In this document: piece after piece, positions 36,486 to 48,330 of the stretch
Position numbering within the stretch: position 1 is the stretch's first letter
How the letters are laid out: each line of letters starts with the position of its first letter
Source: Eudromia elegans
Lineage: Eukaryota; Chordata; Aves; Tinamiformes; Tinamidae
Direction: 5' to 3'
NCBI GenBank assembly: GCA_003342815.1
Contig: PTEX01000303.1
Location: forward strand, 328,415-392,414
Length of the DNA stretch: 64,000 nt
Notes under the pieces: generated by a model
The model's input: the letters and a program-made list of their open reading frames with translations, nothing else
The model's database searches: none
What the model was told of the DNA's origin: nothing
Program-made: the position numbers and the translations under genes

Positions 36486-38213
36486 ATAGAACACTATTAT
36501 TGAAAACACATGCATCTTGAAATCATAATTTTAAACTGTTGCCTATAAAATTGTAATATGAGAAATAAAAGCAATCAGAGACAAGGAATCAATAACATGT
36601 AGTTAGAATACTGATTAGAATGGGTTTTTTTTAATAATAAAACTAAATCTAAGTGAATTAGGCTTATTGGCAAATTACTAATAAAAATTATTGCCATAAT
36701 GTTGAAATCTTTTCTAAAAAATGATTAGAAAGTATATTCTGTCACTTTTACTTTTTTTTTTGTTTGTTTCTCAGTTTTTATTTTCATCTTATTTCTAGAT
36801 AGGATTTATTTCCTAAATTTAACTGTCTTGATTCATTAAGTGTTTTTCTCCAAAATGTATGTTGATGTACCAAAAATAAGTGCATCATAATATGCTACTG
36901 TTAAACCACTTGAGTTTCAGTGTTTAAGGCTCCAAAAAGCATATATTAACTGATGACCAAGTGCTTTGCTGCATCTGAATCTAAAAAAAATGGTGGGTTT
37001 TTTTTTTATTTGTTTGAAAATACTCCAGTGACAACAAGTACTTGTGTGTGTGAACCCAAGTCCTCTTTCTCTACTAAGTACAGTAGACTTACTCCTAGCC
37101 TATAGACTTCATGCAAGCATGTAAGAATATGTATCTGCAGTCTGGTGCTGAATTGCACTCTTGGAAGTATTTTGACAAAATTATCAATGAGCAATATATT
37201 AAAGAGAATCAATTTGAATACCATTTCTTGATAAGTCCCATTGGTAATAACTCTGGACCTTTCTTCTATCACCTCTCCCTTAACCAGTTACCTAGACACT
37301 TGAGAAAGTCATTGTCAGAAGAGAACCATTTCTTTCTAAAACTTTTAGAATACTCAACCTGATGCAAACAATAATAATAAAAGAAAGAAAGAATCTCAAA
37401 ATAAGGCTTAGGCAAAACTATGAGCAATTCTTTTAGTGGGAAAATGACAATAGTGGGAAAATAACAATAACCTTCATTAACAGGCAGAAATATATGAACA
37501 ATATGAGCAATGTGAGCCATAACTGTTAGAGCTCAGTACTTCTGAGGACCATCCCAACCTATTAAATGAGACTAGGTGTTATATTAGACAATGGGGACTG
37601 ATGAGGTCAGATAACTTTTAGTACCTCATTAAACCTTAATCTTGACACTTTTAAGAGTGAAGGGTAGTCTTAATTTTATAGTTCCGCATCATGGCAGCTA
37701 ATGATTATGTCAATTTATTACAAAAAAAGATGTCATTTGCTCTTTTAATGAATTGAGTTTGAACTGTTAAACAAATTCTCTCTTCAGAAGTGAAGATAGA
37801 AATCAGCATGTTAAGGCTGATATAAAGAGGTTTATCAGAAATCTTTAACAAGGCTAAATCCTTTCTCACATTCTACTGTCATTTCAAAATTATGATTTTC
37901 ACATAATTTAACTATAGAAAATGTGTAAAGAAATGATAGTTACATCTACTACTGCAAACAAAAGAGTAATAGAATGGGTTGGACTGGCAGGTAGACTGGA
38001 ATAGAAGATAGTCAGTGAAATCTTTATCTAGTCTTGTAACAAACTAGCCATGCCACTGGGTGAAATACTGGGTGAAAACAGAAGCAAAGTTAAATATACG
38101 TACATATATATATATATACCTTCAATAGGACTGAAATGCACTACATAATAATGATACGACTCTTTTGGAGTCATGTTTAAATTCAAAAAGTCACTTGTAA
38201 ACTTCCAGTGCTA
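36486..38213. other. Anonymous AT-rich non-coding DNA
   Basis: No gene or recognisable transposon. Confidence 0.6.
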
Positions 38214-38285
38214 TTGGAAGTGGACGAGGAAGTGGATGAGGCTTATAGAGGCAGCTGCAAGAAGTCTCGTGATCACTGGCTTATG

Positions 38286-38472
38286 GGGACTTCAACCATC
38301 CTGATGTCTGCCGGGATAATAACACACCTGGGAGCAGACAGTTCAGGATAATCCTGCAGAACATTCTGGATAACTTCTTGAGGCAGGTGGTTGAAGAGCC
38401 AGCAAGAGGAGGGACATGGCTTGACCTCATACTAAGAAACAGAGATGGTCTAGTGGGAAATGTGAAGGTCTT
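38286..38472 (+). pseudogene. CR1 ORF2 endonuclease C-terminal remnant
   Basis: GDFNHPD followed by about 55 readable codons to GLVGNVKV. The GDFN block is part of the apurinic-like endonuclease fold that nicks target DNA in non-LTR retrotransposons. The frame is lost at about 38485, where homology goes on in another frame (LEFTILRGGG). Confidence 0.85.
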
Positions 38473-38737
38473 GGCTGCAGTGGTCACGAGATGCTGGAAT
38501 TCACGATCCTGCGTGGAGGAGGCTGGGCAAGAAATAGGATTGCTACCCTGGACTTCAAAAGAGCCAACTCTTACCTCTTCAGGTTGCTCCCTGGAGGAAT
38601 CTCCTGGACCAGGGTCCTAGAAGGAAAGGGGGTCCAGGAGAGCTGGTTTATACTTAAACACCACGTTCTCCAAGCCCAAGATCAGTGCATTCCTAGAAGA
38701 AAAAAAGTCAAGCAAAAGAGGCAGGAGACCTGCATGG

Positions 38738-39097
38738 ATGGGCAAGGTGCTGCAGGGTAAACTTAATGAGAAGAAGAGAACATATGTAAGGTGGAAGAAG
38801 GGCCAGGCCACATGGGGACAATATAGGAATATTGTCAGGGAATGCAGGGATGCAATGAGGAAGGCCAAGTTCTGCTTGGAATTAGAACTAGCGAGAGACA
38901 TAAGGAATAACAGGAAGGGCTTCTATAAATACATCATCAGCAAGAGGAAGACTAGAGAAAATGTTAGTCTGCTGCTGAATGGGGAGAGTGCCTTGGTGAT
39001 GGAGGATGCAGAGAAGGCAGTGCTTTCTTTGCCTCAGTCTTCACTGCTAAGGCTGGTCCCCACAAACTACAGACCCATATACAGTGGAGCAAACTGA
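38738..39097 (+). pseudogene. CR1 ORF2 linker between endonuclease and reverse transcriptase
   Basis: Open for about 119 codons; the ancestral frame is clear in YVRWKKGQATWGQYRNIV, RKAKFCLELELARDI and YIISKRKTRENV. The last residues run out of frame. Confidence 0.88.
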
Positions 39098-39429
39098 AAT
39101 ACAAGGACTTTCCACTTGTTGAGGCGGATTAGGTTTGGGATTACTTAGGCAAACTGGACACCCATAAATCTATGGGTCCGGATGGGATGCACCCAAGGGT
39201 GCTGAGGGAACTGGCAAGGGTTATTGCTGAGCTGCTCTCCACCATCTTCTAGAAGTCACAGAGAGCCGAGGAGGTGCCGGAGGACTGGAGGAGAGCCAAC
39301 ATCACTCCAGTCTTCAAAAAGGGCAAGAGAGAGGAGCCAGGAAACTAAAGGCTCATCAACCTTACTTCTGTCCCTAGAAAGGAGCATCTCATCCTATAGA
39401 CCCTCTCTAGGTATATCAAGGAGGAGAAG

Positions 39430-39927
39430 GTGATGAGGACTATTAAGCGTGGATTCACCAAGGGGAAATCATGCTTGATGAACCTCATAGCCTTCTACAA
39501 TGAGATGACTGGATGGATGGATGATGGGAAAGCCATGGATGTTGTCTACCTTGACTTTAGCAAGGCTTTTGACATAGTCTCCCGTAACATCCTCATAGGA
39601 AAGTTCCAGAAGTGTGGATTGGATGTGAGGACAGTGGAGTGGATCGAGGATTGGCTGGATGGCAGAGCTCAAAGGGTGGTGATACATGGGGCTGAGTCTA
39701 GTTGGAGGCTTGTGGCCAGCGGTGTCCCCTACGGGTCAGTGCTGGGCCCAGTGCTGTTCAATTTGTTCATCAATGACTTGGATGAGGGGACAGAGTGCAC
39801 CCTGAGCAAGTTTGCTGATGACACCAAACTGGGTGGCGTGTCTGACACCACAGAGGGCTGTGCTGCCATTCAGAGGGACCTGGACAGGTTGGACAGCTGG
39901 GCAGAGGAACCTCATGAGGTTCAATAA
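39430..39927 (+). pseudogene. CR1 reverse transcriptase core (in copy 2)
   Basis: 165 codons without a stop, covering the central reverse transcriptase: [43 protein letters not shown] and the catalytic FADD at 39811-39822. The usual VPQG block reads VPYG, one change. Frame is lost at about 39905 by a small deletion just after the DRLDSWAEE block. It is a pseudogene piece, not a host gene. Confidence 0.93.
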
Positions 39928-40610
39928 GTGCAGAGTCCTTCAGTGGGCGGGAATAACTCCAGGCACCAGGACAGATTAGGAGCTGACCTGCTAGAAAGCA
40001 GCTCTGCAAAGAGGGACTTGGGAGTCCTGATTAACAGCAAGTTACCCATGAGGCAGCAATGTGCCCTGGTGGCCAAGAAGGCCAATGCAGGCCTCCTGGC
40101 CTGCATCAGGAGGAATGTTGCCAGCAGGTGGAGGGAGGTGATCCTGCCCCTCTACTCAGTCCCGGTGAGGCCACACCTGGAGTACTGTGTGCAGTTCTGA
40201 GCTCCCCAGTACAGGCAGGATATGAAGCTTCTGGAGAGGGTTCAGCGACAAGCGGCCAAGATGATTAAGGGACTGAAGCATCTATCATATGAGGAAAGAC
40301 TAAGCGAGCTGGGCCTGTTTAGCCTAGAGAAGAGAAGACTAAGATGGGAGAATGTAGGGAGGAGGGGGCCAAACTCCTCTCAGTAGTGCCCTGTGATAGG
40401 ACAAGGGATAACGGGCAGAAGTTGAAACACAGGAGGTTCCATGTCCATATGAGGAAGAACTTCTTTACTGTGAGGGTGATGGAGCTGTTGAACAGGCTGC
40501 CCAGAGAGGTTGTGGAGTCTCCTACTCTGGAGATCTTCAAAACTTGCCTGGATGCCACACCTGTGTCACATGCTCTAGGTATCCCTGCTGGAGCAGGAGG
40601 ATTGGCCTGA
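39928..40610 (+). pseudogene. CR1 ORF2 C-terminal remnant (in copy 2)
   Basis: Two readable parts. 39928-40200 has [19 protein letters not shown] and [19 protein letters not shown] and ends at a TGA where the family has TGG. 40344-40610 has RKNFFTVRVMELLNRLPREV and LEIFKTCLDA. Same order as in copy 3. Confidence 0.9.
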
Positions 40611-40658
40611 TGATCTCTAGAGGTCCCTTCCAACTTCAACCATTCCATGATTCTATGA

Positions 40659-43600
40659 CCATAATCTAAGTAATGCTATTGTGGCCATAGTTGCTATTAG
40701 CAACTTGAAGTGTACAATATTTCTCAATCAACAGCAAAACTAGTCTTTAGACTTTACATATTCACCATCTAAGATATTCTAAGACTATAGTCCTTTGTCT
40801 TCTCACAGCTATTTATTAGAATTAAATTATTAATGTGAGAGTTTAAAAGCATATGAAAAGTCACTAATTAAGTTTGAAAAGAGAAGAAAAAGAATTCTGG
40901 TTAACTGATATTTTAACAGAAGATGGTACTAAATATTCTTAAATATGCCATTTAGTATAAAAATCTAGTTACCAAACTTTTTGGAAGGTTAAGATATAAG
41001 GTGGAAAATACAGTATTATAATACTATTAATATAATCAGCAAAGAGGGCACAAAATAATCATTAATCAAGAAAACAGACATCACCAAATGCTAATACATT
41101 TTGCATTGCACACTTAAGCCATATTTTAAATATGGGTTATATTTGAAAATTTGCATAGCTTCAGAACAATAATAGAGCTTTGAATAATATTCTGTCCTGT
41201 GCTGACAAGGTGTGAACTCAGCTGACAAGGGCTGATGAAGTCAATGTGGGCAGTTCATTTTCAGAAATTCATTTGTTCTGGCCATCCCCTTTCAGAAGAT
41301 ACTTACATTTACCAAGAAAATGGAGAGTATTATGCAGCTCTTAGACAAATATTTAGCTTGCAAACATCTTAAGTTCTGTTCATAATCAAGACTTATTGTC
41401 AGATCTAGATCAAATGTATTGGTAATTCAAATATTTTCTCCTCAAAACTAATAGAGAAGTGAGTAGGTTTTTTTGTTTGTTTTTACATCAGTTCTTTCCC
41501 AATTGCTAGAACTAAACAAAAAAAGATCTAATCAGAGTCACTTTGTTTTGAAGTTATTTTGATAAATATATTTTCAGGATAATTTAAAACAGCACTGTGT
41601 TTTTCTGAATCAGCTACCTTTGTCATAGAAAGTCTGTTCCAGCCTAGCTGAAATTAATCTGTGAAATCTGCAATTGCAGCATGCACAGAAGTTTCTCTTT
41701 TAACCTCTACTAATTCTGTTAGGCCGAAGACTAATAAAACTACCTGAACTGTTGACGTAATAGAAGTGACTCAGTGCTGAACTAAGTGCTCAATATGGTA
41801 AGAAGTATAGCCCAGTAGACTAGAGGCACTGGTATTTTTACACTTCATAATCTGATCTGTTTGAGAGGTAGAGGTAAGAAAAGAAGAAGGAATGTTTTTT
41901 TCCTAACTAAAACCTAAAGATCATTTTCACATTATTTCCCAACATTGACTATTGTAGCAGTATTTTGGTATGCCATTAGGTAGTCAGCAATTTGCTTATA
42001 AAGAGAAGCACATCTGCAATGCTCTCTGAAATAATCACCAACATCTTTGCATAGATATATTCAAGTCTGTGAAGTACCCTGAAGTCCTTGAAAATGAAGT
42101 ATTATTAGAGAAATATTCCAATTAATGGTCTAAGAACTGTGAGTTCTTTAAAAGATGTAATTTTTTTTTTTTTTAATTTAGAAATACTAGATCGAATGTG
42201 TGGAAATTTGTGCTTTTAAGAGATTCTCAAAATAACCAGCTGGATAGAACTAGTATGTGTATAGTTTAGAAGCTCACGTTCCATAAAACCTACTCATTAG
42301 AACTCACACATTGAATAAGAAATGTCTTTGTACAGCACCAGCTTCTGACTGTCTTTGAGAAATGGGTGGCAGGAGTACAGCAAAAATACAAAAATGGAAG
42401 AGTGATGTCCAAATATATTTGAAAACACCAGTATGTGTGGTAGGCCTGAAGTTTTGAGCAGCATTTCACAGCTAATTCTGAAACATATAATATTGCTTGG
42501 TGTTTTTCTGCTAATCACAACCATGTTAAAATGGATGTATCTTTACATTTGAATTGGTAACATTCTCTCTGCAAAGAAAGAATGTGAACTGAATGAAAAG
42601 ATGCAGCTTGGAATTGTATGTGGAAGGGCATAATCAGTCTATGTATTTTCAGCCTAGGCTAGGCTATTCAAAAGTAGGTAAAGCTTGTAACTGGAGTAGA
42701 GCTTGGGGACGTTTTCAAGGAGATAAAGGAAGCACTGAAGAGAAGAGAGTAGATGAAAGAAGCTCAAACCTCTATTTTGACAGTCCTGTTTCCTCAGGGT
42801 GCTACAAGCAAGGCTTCATTATCAGATTACTTCAGTCCTGCTGAAAGCTACTGTTTATCTTCCTTGACTACACTAGCAGTTGCATGATCACAACAGATTG
42901 CTGATTCAGCTAAAGAACATCCTCAACCCATAAATGGCCATAAAAAAGGTTTCCAGAGTTATCATGTCTTTACAGTAGCATCCATTATTATAAGCATCTA
43001 ATTTAAATTAGCTGGTGGGTATTTCACGGTGATGCAGCATTGCATGCTAAGTAAAGCAAGAATCTTCACTTGCTGAGGTATCTCATCCACTTTCTATTAA
43101 CCATACAGGGAGCTTAAACACTAAATACAGAGACTAGATATTTACTTAACTTTCACATGTTTAGAGCTACCAAAGAGAAATTGCAACATAAACTATGCAA
43201 TTGGTTTATACATGCATAAACTGTGCAACTGCAACCACAGTTGCAAAATACCTTTGCTTTTTTATGCAACCTAGGCATTGAGTGAGTGTATGCTGTAAAT
43301 TTGCTTAATTGTCTACCGAAGTTTCCACATGTTGAAAACAGTGACACTCTTCTTTAAGAAGAGTTACAATAACAGTACAATTTGAATGAGATAGGCATCC
43401 AGGACATATTCTCTACCCAATTCTCTACCTAAAGAATTTTCAGGAAGACTCCAAGCGAAAAGATTCCAGAAGGAATCCAGAAACAGAAGAACCTGAGATT
43501 CCTCTACACCATGAGTTGGGACTTTCTCTCCAACACACAGAAAATACTGAGAGAAGCAAGGAAAATGCGGAGGAGCTCATTACCCTGCCCCAGGATTACA

Positions 43601-45629
43601 CAAAGTTTGGTTGAAACCATTACACTGACCTGCCTTTTTAGGGACTCTGATATCTATCCAGCAAAACAGAGAAGCCTTGTAATTTGCAAGATCTCGTGCA
43701 TCTGTAGTGAAACCATCTTGGTATCCAAACCTACTTAGCCTACACATAGTCATCTGGTCTTACAGTGTGACATGAGAGTATAAGATAAGGCATGAAATGG
43801 ATCATGCCACTAGCTTCAAGCATCCATTGGAAATGTGCAATGGCCCTCAAGTCTAACATACAAATTGTATAAACACTTTTCTCAGTATATGAGAGGTTCC
43901 CTGCTCTTTACAATTTGCAATTCAGAAAAGATCTTTACTATCAAAAGCAATTTCAGAGTGGGAAGCAGAAGTCTTTTTCCAAGCACTTTAATCTCTTTTA
44001 ATTGGTTTAATTGCTTTCCATGAATAATAATGAAAATAAAAATCTATGGTGTTACATATTATCAGTTTTGCCCATTGTCAGTAAACGCTTCTAGGTTATT
44101 TCTTCCCATAAAGAAACATGCTGGACAATGTATCAGGATATTTAATGAAAGCCTTGCATTATATCTTTATTCCTAAGTCAAAATACATCCTACTCCTTTT
44201 CCTTAGGCAGACTGAAAAAAGATCCAGCCCGCAGAATTCTACTACCAATATTATGGATGTAAGAAAGATTAAAATAGGACTAGTACCCCACAAAACAGAA
44301 CAAACTTCACACCAGGTGATCATTTTCTTGTATTTGCAATTGGTATACAAGCTAAGGATACTGCTGTTTAAGTCACACTGAACCAAGCATTTGCTAAGAT
44401 TTTCACTGTTTTAATTATAACCAACAGTATTTTTCAGATTTACTATTTAAAACAAAAAATAAAAACAATATTTCACACATTATCTCTCTATTTTTAACAT
44501 GAAACGTGAAGCACAGCAGAAGAGCATACACCAGCATACACCTGATGATAAGAAACCCATAACAGCTTGAAATCTTGTTACTGCGAACTATCCAAGTTCT
44601 CATACTTGGATAGGATTGTGCTACTGTAGTTTACATTGTGAAAGAGAATCCCTTACTTAAGGGACAAACCTATTTAAATAGTAGTCTTTTGATTTAACTG
44701 TAATTGAGAGTCAAGTCCATGATGGAAGATTAATGTAGTTGCTAGCAATCTCACCTTTATGCAGATAATTCACTATTTCCTGAGATAAACTATTCTGTGA
44801 TGAGATCCAGCCTTTACATTTTGCAATACTTTGTTGCTTTTAATCAAGGAGAGTGGCCTGTAACCAATAAAGTGATGTTTTTATGCTAATCATCTAACAT
44901 TTATTCATAAACATGCAGATTTTTAGCCTTTTAAAAACATCATTTGCAATTTTTCAATACATGATAAATTGGGGTGAAGTAATTTCATCCTCCCCTAAAA
45001 GCAGTAAAACTCCTACATGTATTACATGCATATCACAAGGACATATTCTTGCTGACAGTTGTTCAAAAGCCTTACAAGTGTGTTAGTACCAGCAAGTGGG
45101 ATGGAATCATTTCATTATAATATTTTTGTCACTTGTACCTAATTTCACCCACTGATTAAATATGCCCTAATATATTACAATCTACAATTGTCTATTCCAT
45201 GTCACCCTGTGACCTTCCTAGTAATGGATCGAGTATTACCAGATACAATAATTGCAAAATAAATTAATAGTAGGCACATAACCTCCAAAAAATCCCAAGA
45301 AACTCTGGTACTCTTGATGCTTTCTTATCTATTAACACCGCAAATTACCATCTTAAGATTTTTTGTGATTGCACTCATTTTGCAGTCTACTACAAATAAA
45401 GATGTAATTGTTCTGCTTTAATCCAGATGCTCTGAGCTGATAAGATAAAGATATAAATATATGGTCAGTGGAGAGAAACATGCATTGCTAAAGTGCAATT
45501 CACATCTTTTAGGATAAGATTACTAATATATCATTTTCTTCCTTTGATTATAAAGAATACTTAGACTGACCAGGTTCACTGTAGGCATCTATACTTGTAA
45601 GAGACTATTTTGGTTTGTCTTTGTCTTGA
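40659..45629. other. Anonymous AT-rich non-coding DNA
   Basis: Five kilobases without a gene or a recognised transposon. Small features: hairpin GTTGCTATTAGCAAC (40690-40704). Open frames at 42593-42844, 43511-43738 and 44118-44381 have no domain. Sequence near 43390-43740 is slightly richer in G and C and not assigned. Confidence 0.5.
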
Positions 45630-46130
45630 TGTTGTTGCTGCACCATTTACCTCAGCAACCTGTCTCTGGGAAAACTGTGGTATCAGCTCGAGACCCGAAC
45701 AATGACATTCTCAACAGTGCCTGCCAAGCCGCGCTTGCACTCGAGTGAGGTAAAGAGGAGAACCAGAGCACATAGCAAGTGCAACGCAAATAACATGTAC
45801 CAGAAAACTTCAAGAAAGTGGGCGGACTCTTCAAAAACTGGGACAATATAAAAGTACTGCGTATTCCTCCTTGTGGTGGCTTTTTCTTCTGAACTCTCTC
45901 TCAAGAGATCATCATCTGCACCAAGGAAAAGCTGATGAAACATAGCTGGACTGGTGGTGGTGGTAAATATTCTTGCTGCATCTCTCCCGCTCACTTGTTT
46001 ATCTTTCTTTTTCCCTTCTTATTCTCTCTGTCCTATTGTGATTATGCGAATAGAGCTTGCAAGGTTGTATGGCATTTGACATCATTTGTGTCTTAATCTC
46101 GCTCTTGGGATCATATCAAAACCTCTCCCA
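45630..46130 (+). mobile_element. Possible LTR or isolated promoter-like segment
   Basis: A GC box GGGCGG (45820-45825) precedes TATAAAA (45847-45853) by about 21 bases in an otherwise AT-rich region, and the upstream 200 bases are richer in CpG (CTCGAG twice, CGCGC-like AGCCGCGC). This fits an LTR U3 with a TATA box, but I find no second copy, no clear ends and no target duplication. A host promoter is the alternative. Confidence 0.35.
45820..45853 (+). promoter_or_regulatory. GC box plus TATA box
   Basis: GGGCGG then CAATATAAAAG; correct spacing for a Pol II core promoter. No open frame of note follows. Confidence 0.45.
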
Positions 46131-46295
46131 AAAATGGATCAGTACAATACTGCATTCACATAAACTTAGGAGAAATTAATTTCAAACAGAACAATGCAAT
46201 TGGATGTTTCACATAAGTTTGTAGAAAATAAACAAGTTAATGAGTTAACAAGTATTTGTCTATTAAAAACTAATCGAAAGCAATCATAGCATATA

Positions 46296-46675
46296 TTCAG
46301 AATTACAGAATTATTCCAACTCAAAAAGTTCTTGTGAAATCACCTACTCCTCTCAAAGAAGGTTCAAAACTGAATTCAAAACAGGTTGCTCAGGACTTCC
46401 TCCAATCAGATCCCAAAAAACTCCCATTACAGTGATCCCACAATTTCTCTAGATAACCTATTCCAAAGCTGAATCATTTTCACAAGCAATTCTTTTACCC
46501 TTTTTATCCAGTGGGAACCACCTCTTTTTGAATTTATTGTGTCTTATTCTATCATTATGCACTGCTGTAAAGAGTCCATCTCCTTGCTGACTTCCTGGTA
46601 GGGACTGGCAGTCTGCTATGAGGTCCCCCTGAAGACCTCCCAAGGTGCAACTAAACAAATCCAGTTCACTCCTTT
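46296..46675 (-). mobile_element. Old CR1 LINE 3' fragment (-)
   Basis: Strongly diverged, minus strand. Plus-strand blocks in the right order: ATTCCAACTC, CAGGTTGCTCAGGACTTCC, AACCTATTCCAAAGCTGAA, CTTATTCTATCATTATGCAC, AGAGTCCATCTCC and GAGGTCCCCCTGAAGACC. No intact tail repeats. Older than the other CR1 copies by the amount of change. Confidence 0.75.
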
Positions 46676-46857
46676 AAGTTTATATTCAGTGTAGGGGGAA
46701 AAAAAGTGCCGTTTTTGTAACACAGCAAATGCAAACACATACTTCAGCATTTATTCCACTTGGATAATTTCCCATTTATTATTTAAAATGAAAAACAAAA
46801 CAAAAATCAAATTACACATAAACTAGATGCATAGCCTTGAGCTTGTGGAAAATTGCT

Positions 46858-47106
46858 CAAGAAAGGGGAAAGAAGGAAGAAGGCAGAAGGAAGAATCCAT
46901 CGTAACTTCTGGATCAGTCAACAGGCTGAATTGCTTCCCTCGGCTCCCATCAGGACACCATCTGAGGAGACTCCTTGAGGTTTAGAGCCCTCTCCCATCT
47001 TCCAAGGTGAGTGATGATTGTGTATTTGTACACTAGGCACTAGCTAAGAACCCCACATTGTAGTAAAGAATTTCCTGTACTGACATCCAAAAGCTGTTCT
47101 CTAAAT
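46858..47106 (+). mobile_element. LTR fragment, family M, copy C (+)
   Basis: Matches the R/U5 part of the LTRs at 35529 and 50219 in the opposite orientation: AATCCATCGTAACTTCTGGA, CTCCCATCTTCC followed by AAGGTGAGTGATGA, and GAATTTCCTGTACTGACAT. The U3 is missing. Splice-donor-like GTGAGT at 47007-47012 is kept. Confidence 0.75.
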
Positions 47107-47379
47107 ACATACATGTGCATTTCAGCCCCTTTATCTTGCAGAAGAGGGTATTCCTGTCAATGGCTGTGTAAGCACAAGTGCAAGCCAACCACAAGACAGG
47201 CACAGCCATTTTACTGCAAAACAGGTGTGTTATGTCTCAAAATAGATGAGAAATATAGATGGTTACCAACTGCATAATGGTACTTGTTGTACAAGAGAAA
47301 AATGTTGACTACATCCTGATTCAACTAGGGTATAAAACTAATTCATGTCTTTCCAAGCTGGAGTTAGGTTCTCCTCAGA
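47107..47379. other. Anonymous spacer between two LTR-like pieces
   Basis: No clear similarity to the LTRs on either side; nothing coding. Confidence 0.4.
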
Positions 47380-47510
47380 AACAGAGGATCTGCAGTGGAG
47401 AACATTCCCCTCTGATTGGCATATCACCTGAGGAGATACCTCAAAATTGAGGATGCTCTCCCATCTTTTTAGTTGAGTGGTCATTGTGACCTTTTACACA
47501 ATAAAATGGT
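47380..47510 (+). mobile_element. Possible degraded family M LTR piece (+)
   Basis: GAGGAGATACCTC, then GATGCTCTCCCATCTTTTTAG and TTGAGTGGTCATTGTGA resemble 46967-47021 of copy C. AATAAAA follows at 47501. About 460 bases from copy C, so either an older second insertion or a duplicated part. Confidence 0.35.
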
Positions 47511-48330
47511 GATATGATCACTTCCCTGGGAAGTAGGACATCTGGAGAAACTTGCTTAGAATGATGGAGAACAGTTCTATAGAACTGATAAATAAATGGC
47601 TTTCCTGGGAAACAGAAGCGACAAATTCAAATCTTGTAATTTCAGAGAGCAGAAAACTCAGATTCTCATTCAGGAAGAAGGAATTTCCCATTCTGCAGAG
47701 AGCTCTGAGTGCTGGGCCAGTGACCATGAGCCAGGCGCCCCTTTGGCACATGGTGGGTTCTTTGTAATGTGGTCTGCCTTGAGATAACTCTTCCCCTAAC
47801 ACTTACTAATACGTCTTTTTTGTGTGTGTGCCCAGGAATCCCAGACGGTACGCTCAAAATAAGGTTGTGAGCAAAACAATGTACACTGGAGTCAGAAATT
47901 TCTCGTTAGTCCAAATTATTTAATACAAACAAACAAACAAGCCTAATAAAATTAATCTTACAACAACAACCTTCTTAGTATCTACTGAATCTCTTTGGTG
48001 TTGGTCAGTGCTCTTTGGCATCCCCAGAGTTCAGCCTTCCTCAAGAATTACATGGGAGGAAAGGAGTTATGAACCTTCTATCTGGCTGCTCCCCCTGAGG
48101 TTCCCGCCCCACCGCCTCCCCCACATTGTTCCCACAGGGAGGGCTAGGCCTTTGCTCCTAACTGGCAGCAACTGGTTGCAGTTGTCCCCAGCCAACTCTG
48201 ACCAGTCCTGCCTGGACCACAGCCCAAGCCCTAATGCAGGGAGGGACCTAAGTAATAGATACAACTGGTTTTGGACTTGTAACTTGCTTGTAAGTCATTT
48301 TGTAGCTGATAGCTTCTGAATATGTTAGGA
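47511..48330. other. GC-elevated segment, possible old LTR
   Basis: 48090-48240 is rich in C and G. A frame at 48008-48319 (103 codons) has no domain. Tract AAACAAACAAACAAAC near 47927-47939. It may be a minus-strand LTR, but I have no second copy in the window to compare. Confidence 0.3.

Larger units (their letters stand above)
38214..40658 (+). mobile_element. CR1 LINE, longest copy (copy 2)
   Basis: About 2.4 kb, from the C-terminal part of the ORF2 endonuclease to the 3' tail. Seen in order: GDFNHPD (38286-38306, a typical endonuclease motif), WLDLILRNRDGLVGNVKV (about 38419-38472), the linker RKAKFCLELELARDI (about 38861-38905), SMGPDGMHPRVLRELA (from about 39170), an intact reverse transcriptase core (39430-39927), then PLYS...[10 protein letters not shown] ending in an in-frame TGA at 40198-40200, and the tail CTAGAGGTCCCTTCCAAC with ATTCCATGATTCTATGA. 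Several frameshifts (about 38485, 39100, 39920) and stops make it inactive. The 5' part with ORF1 is absent. The start is approximate. Confidence 0.95.

Noticed and set aside
48008..48319. 103-codon open frame in a GC-rich patch
   Set aside because: Fewer stop codons are expected in GC-rich sequence, and the peptide has no recognisable motif; more likely repeat-derived.
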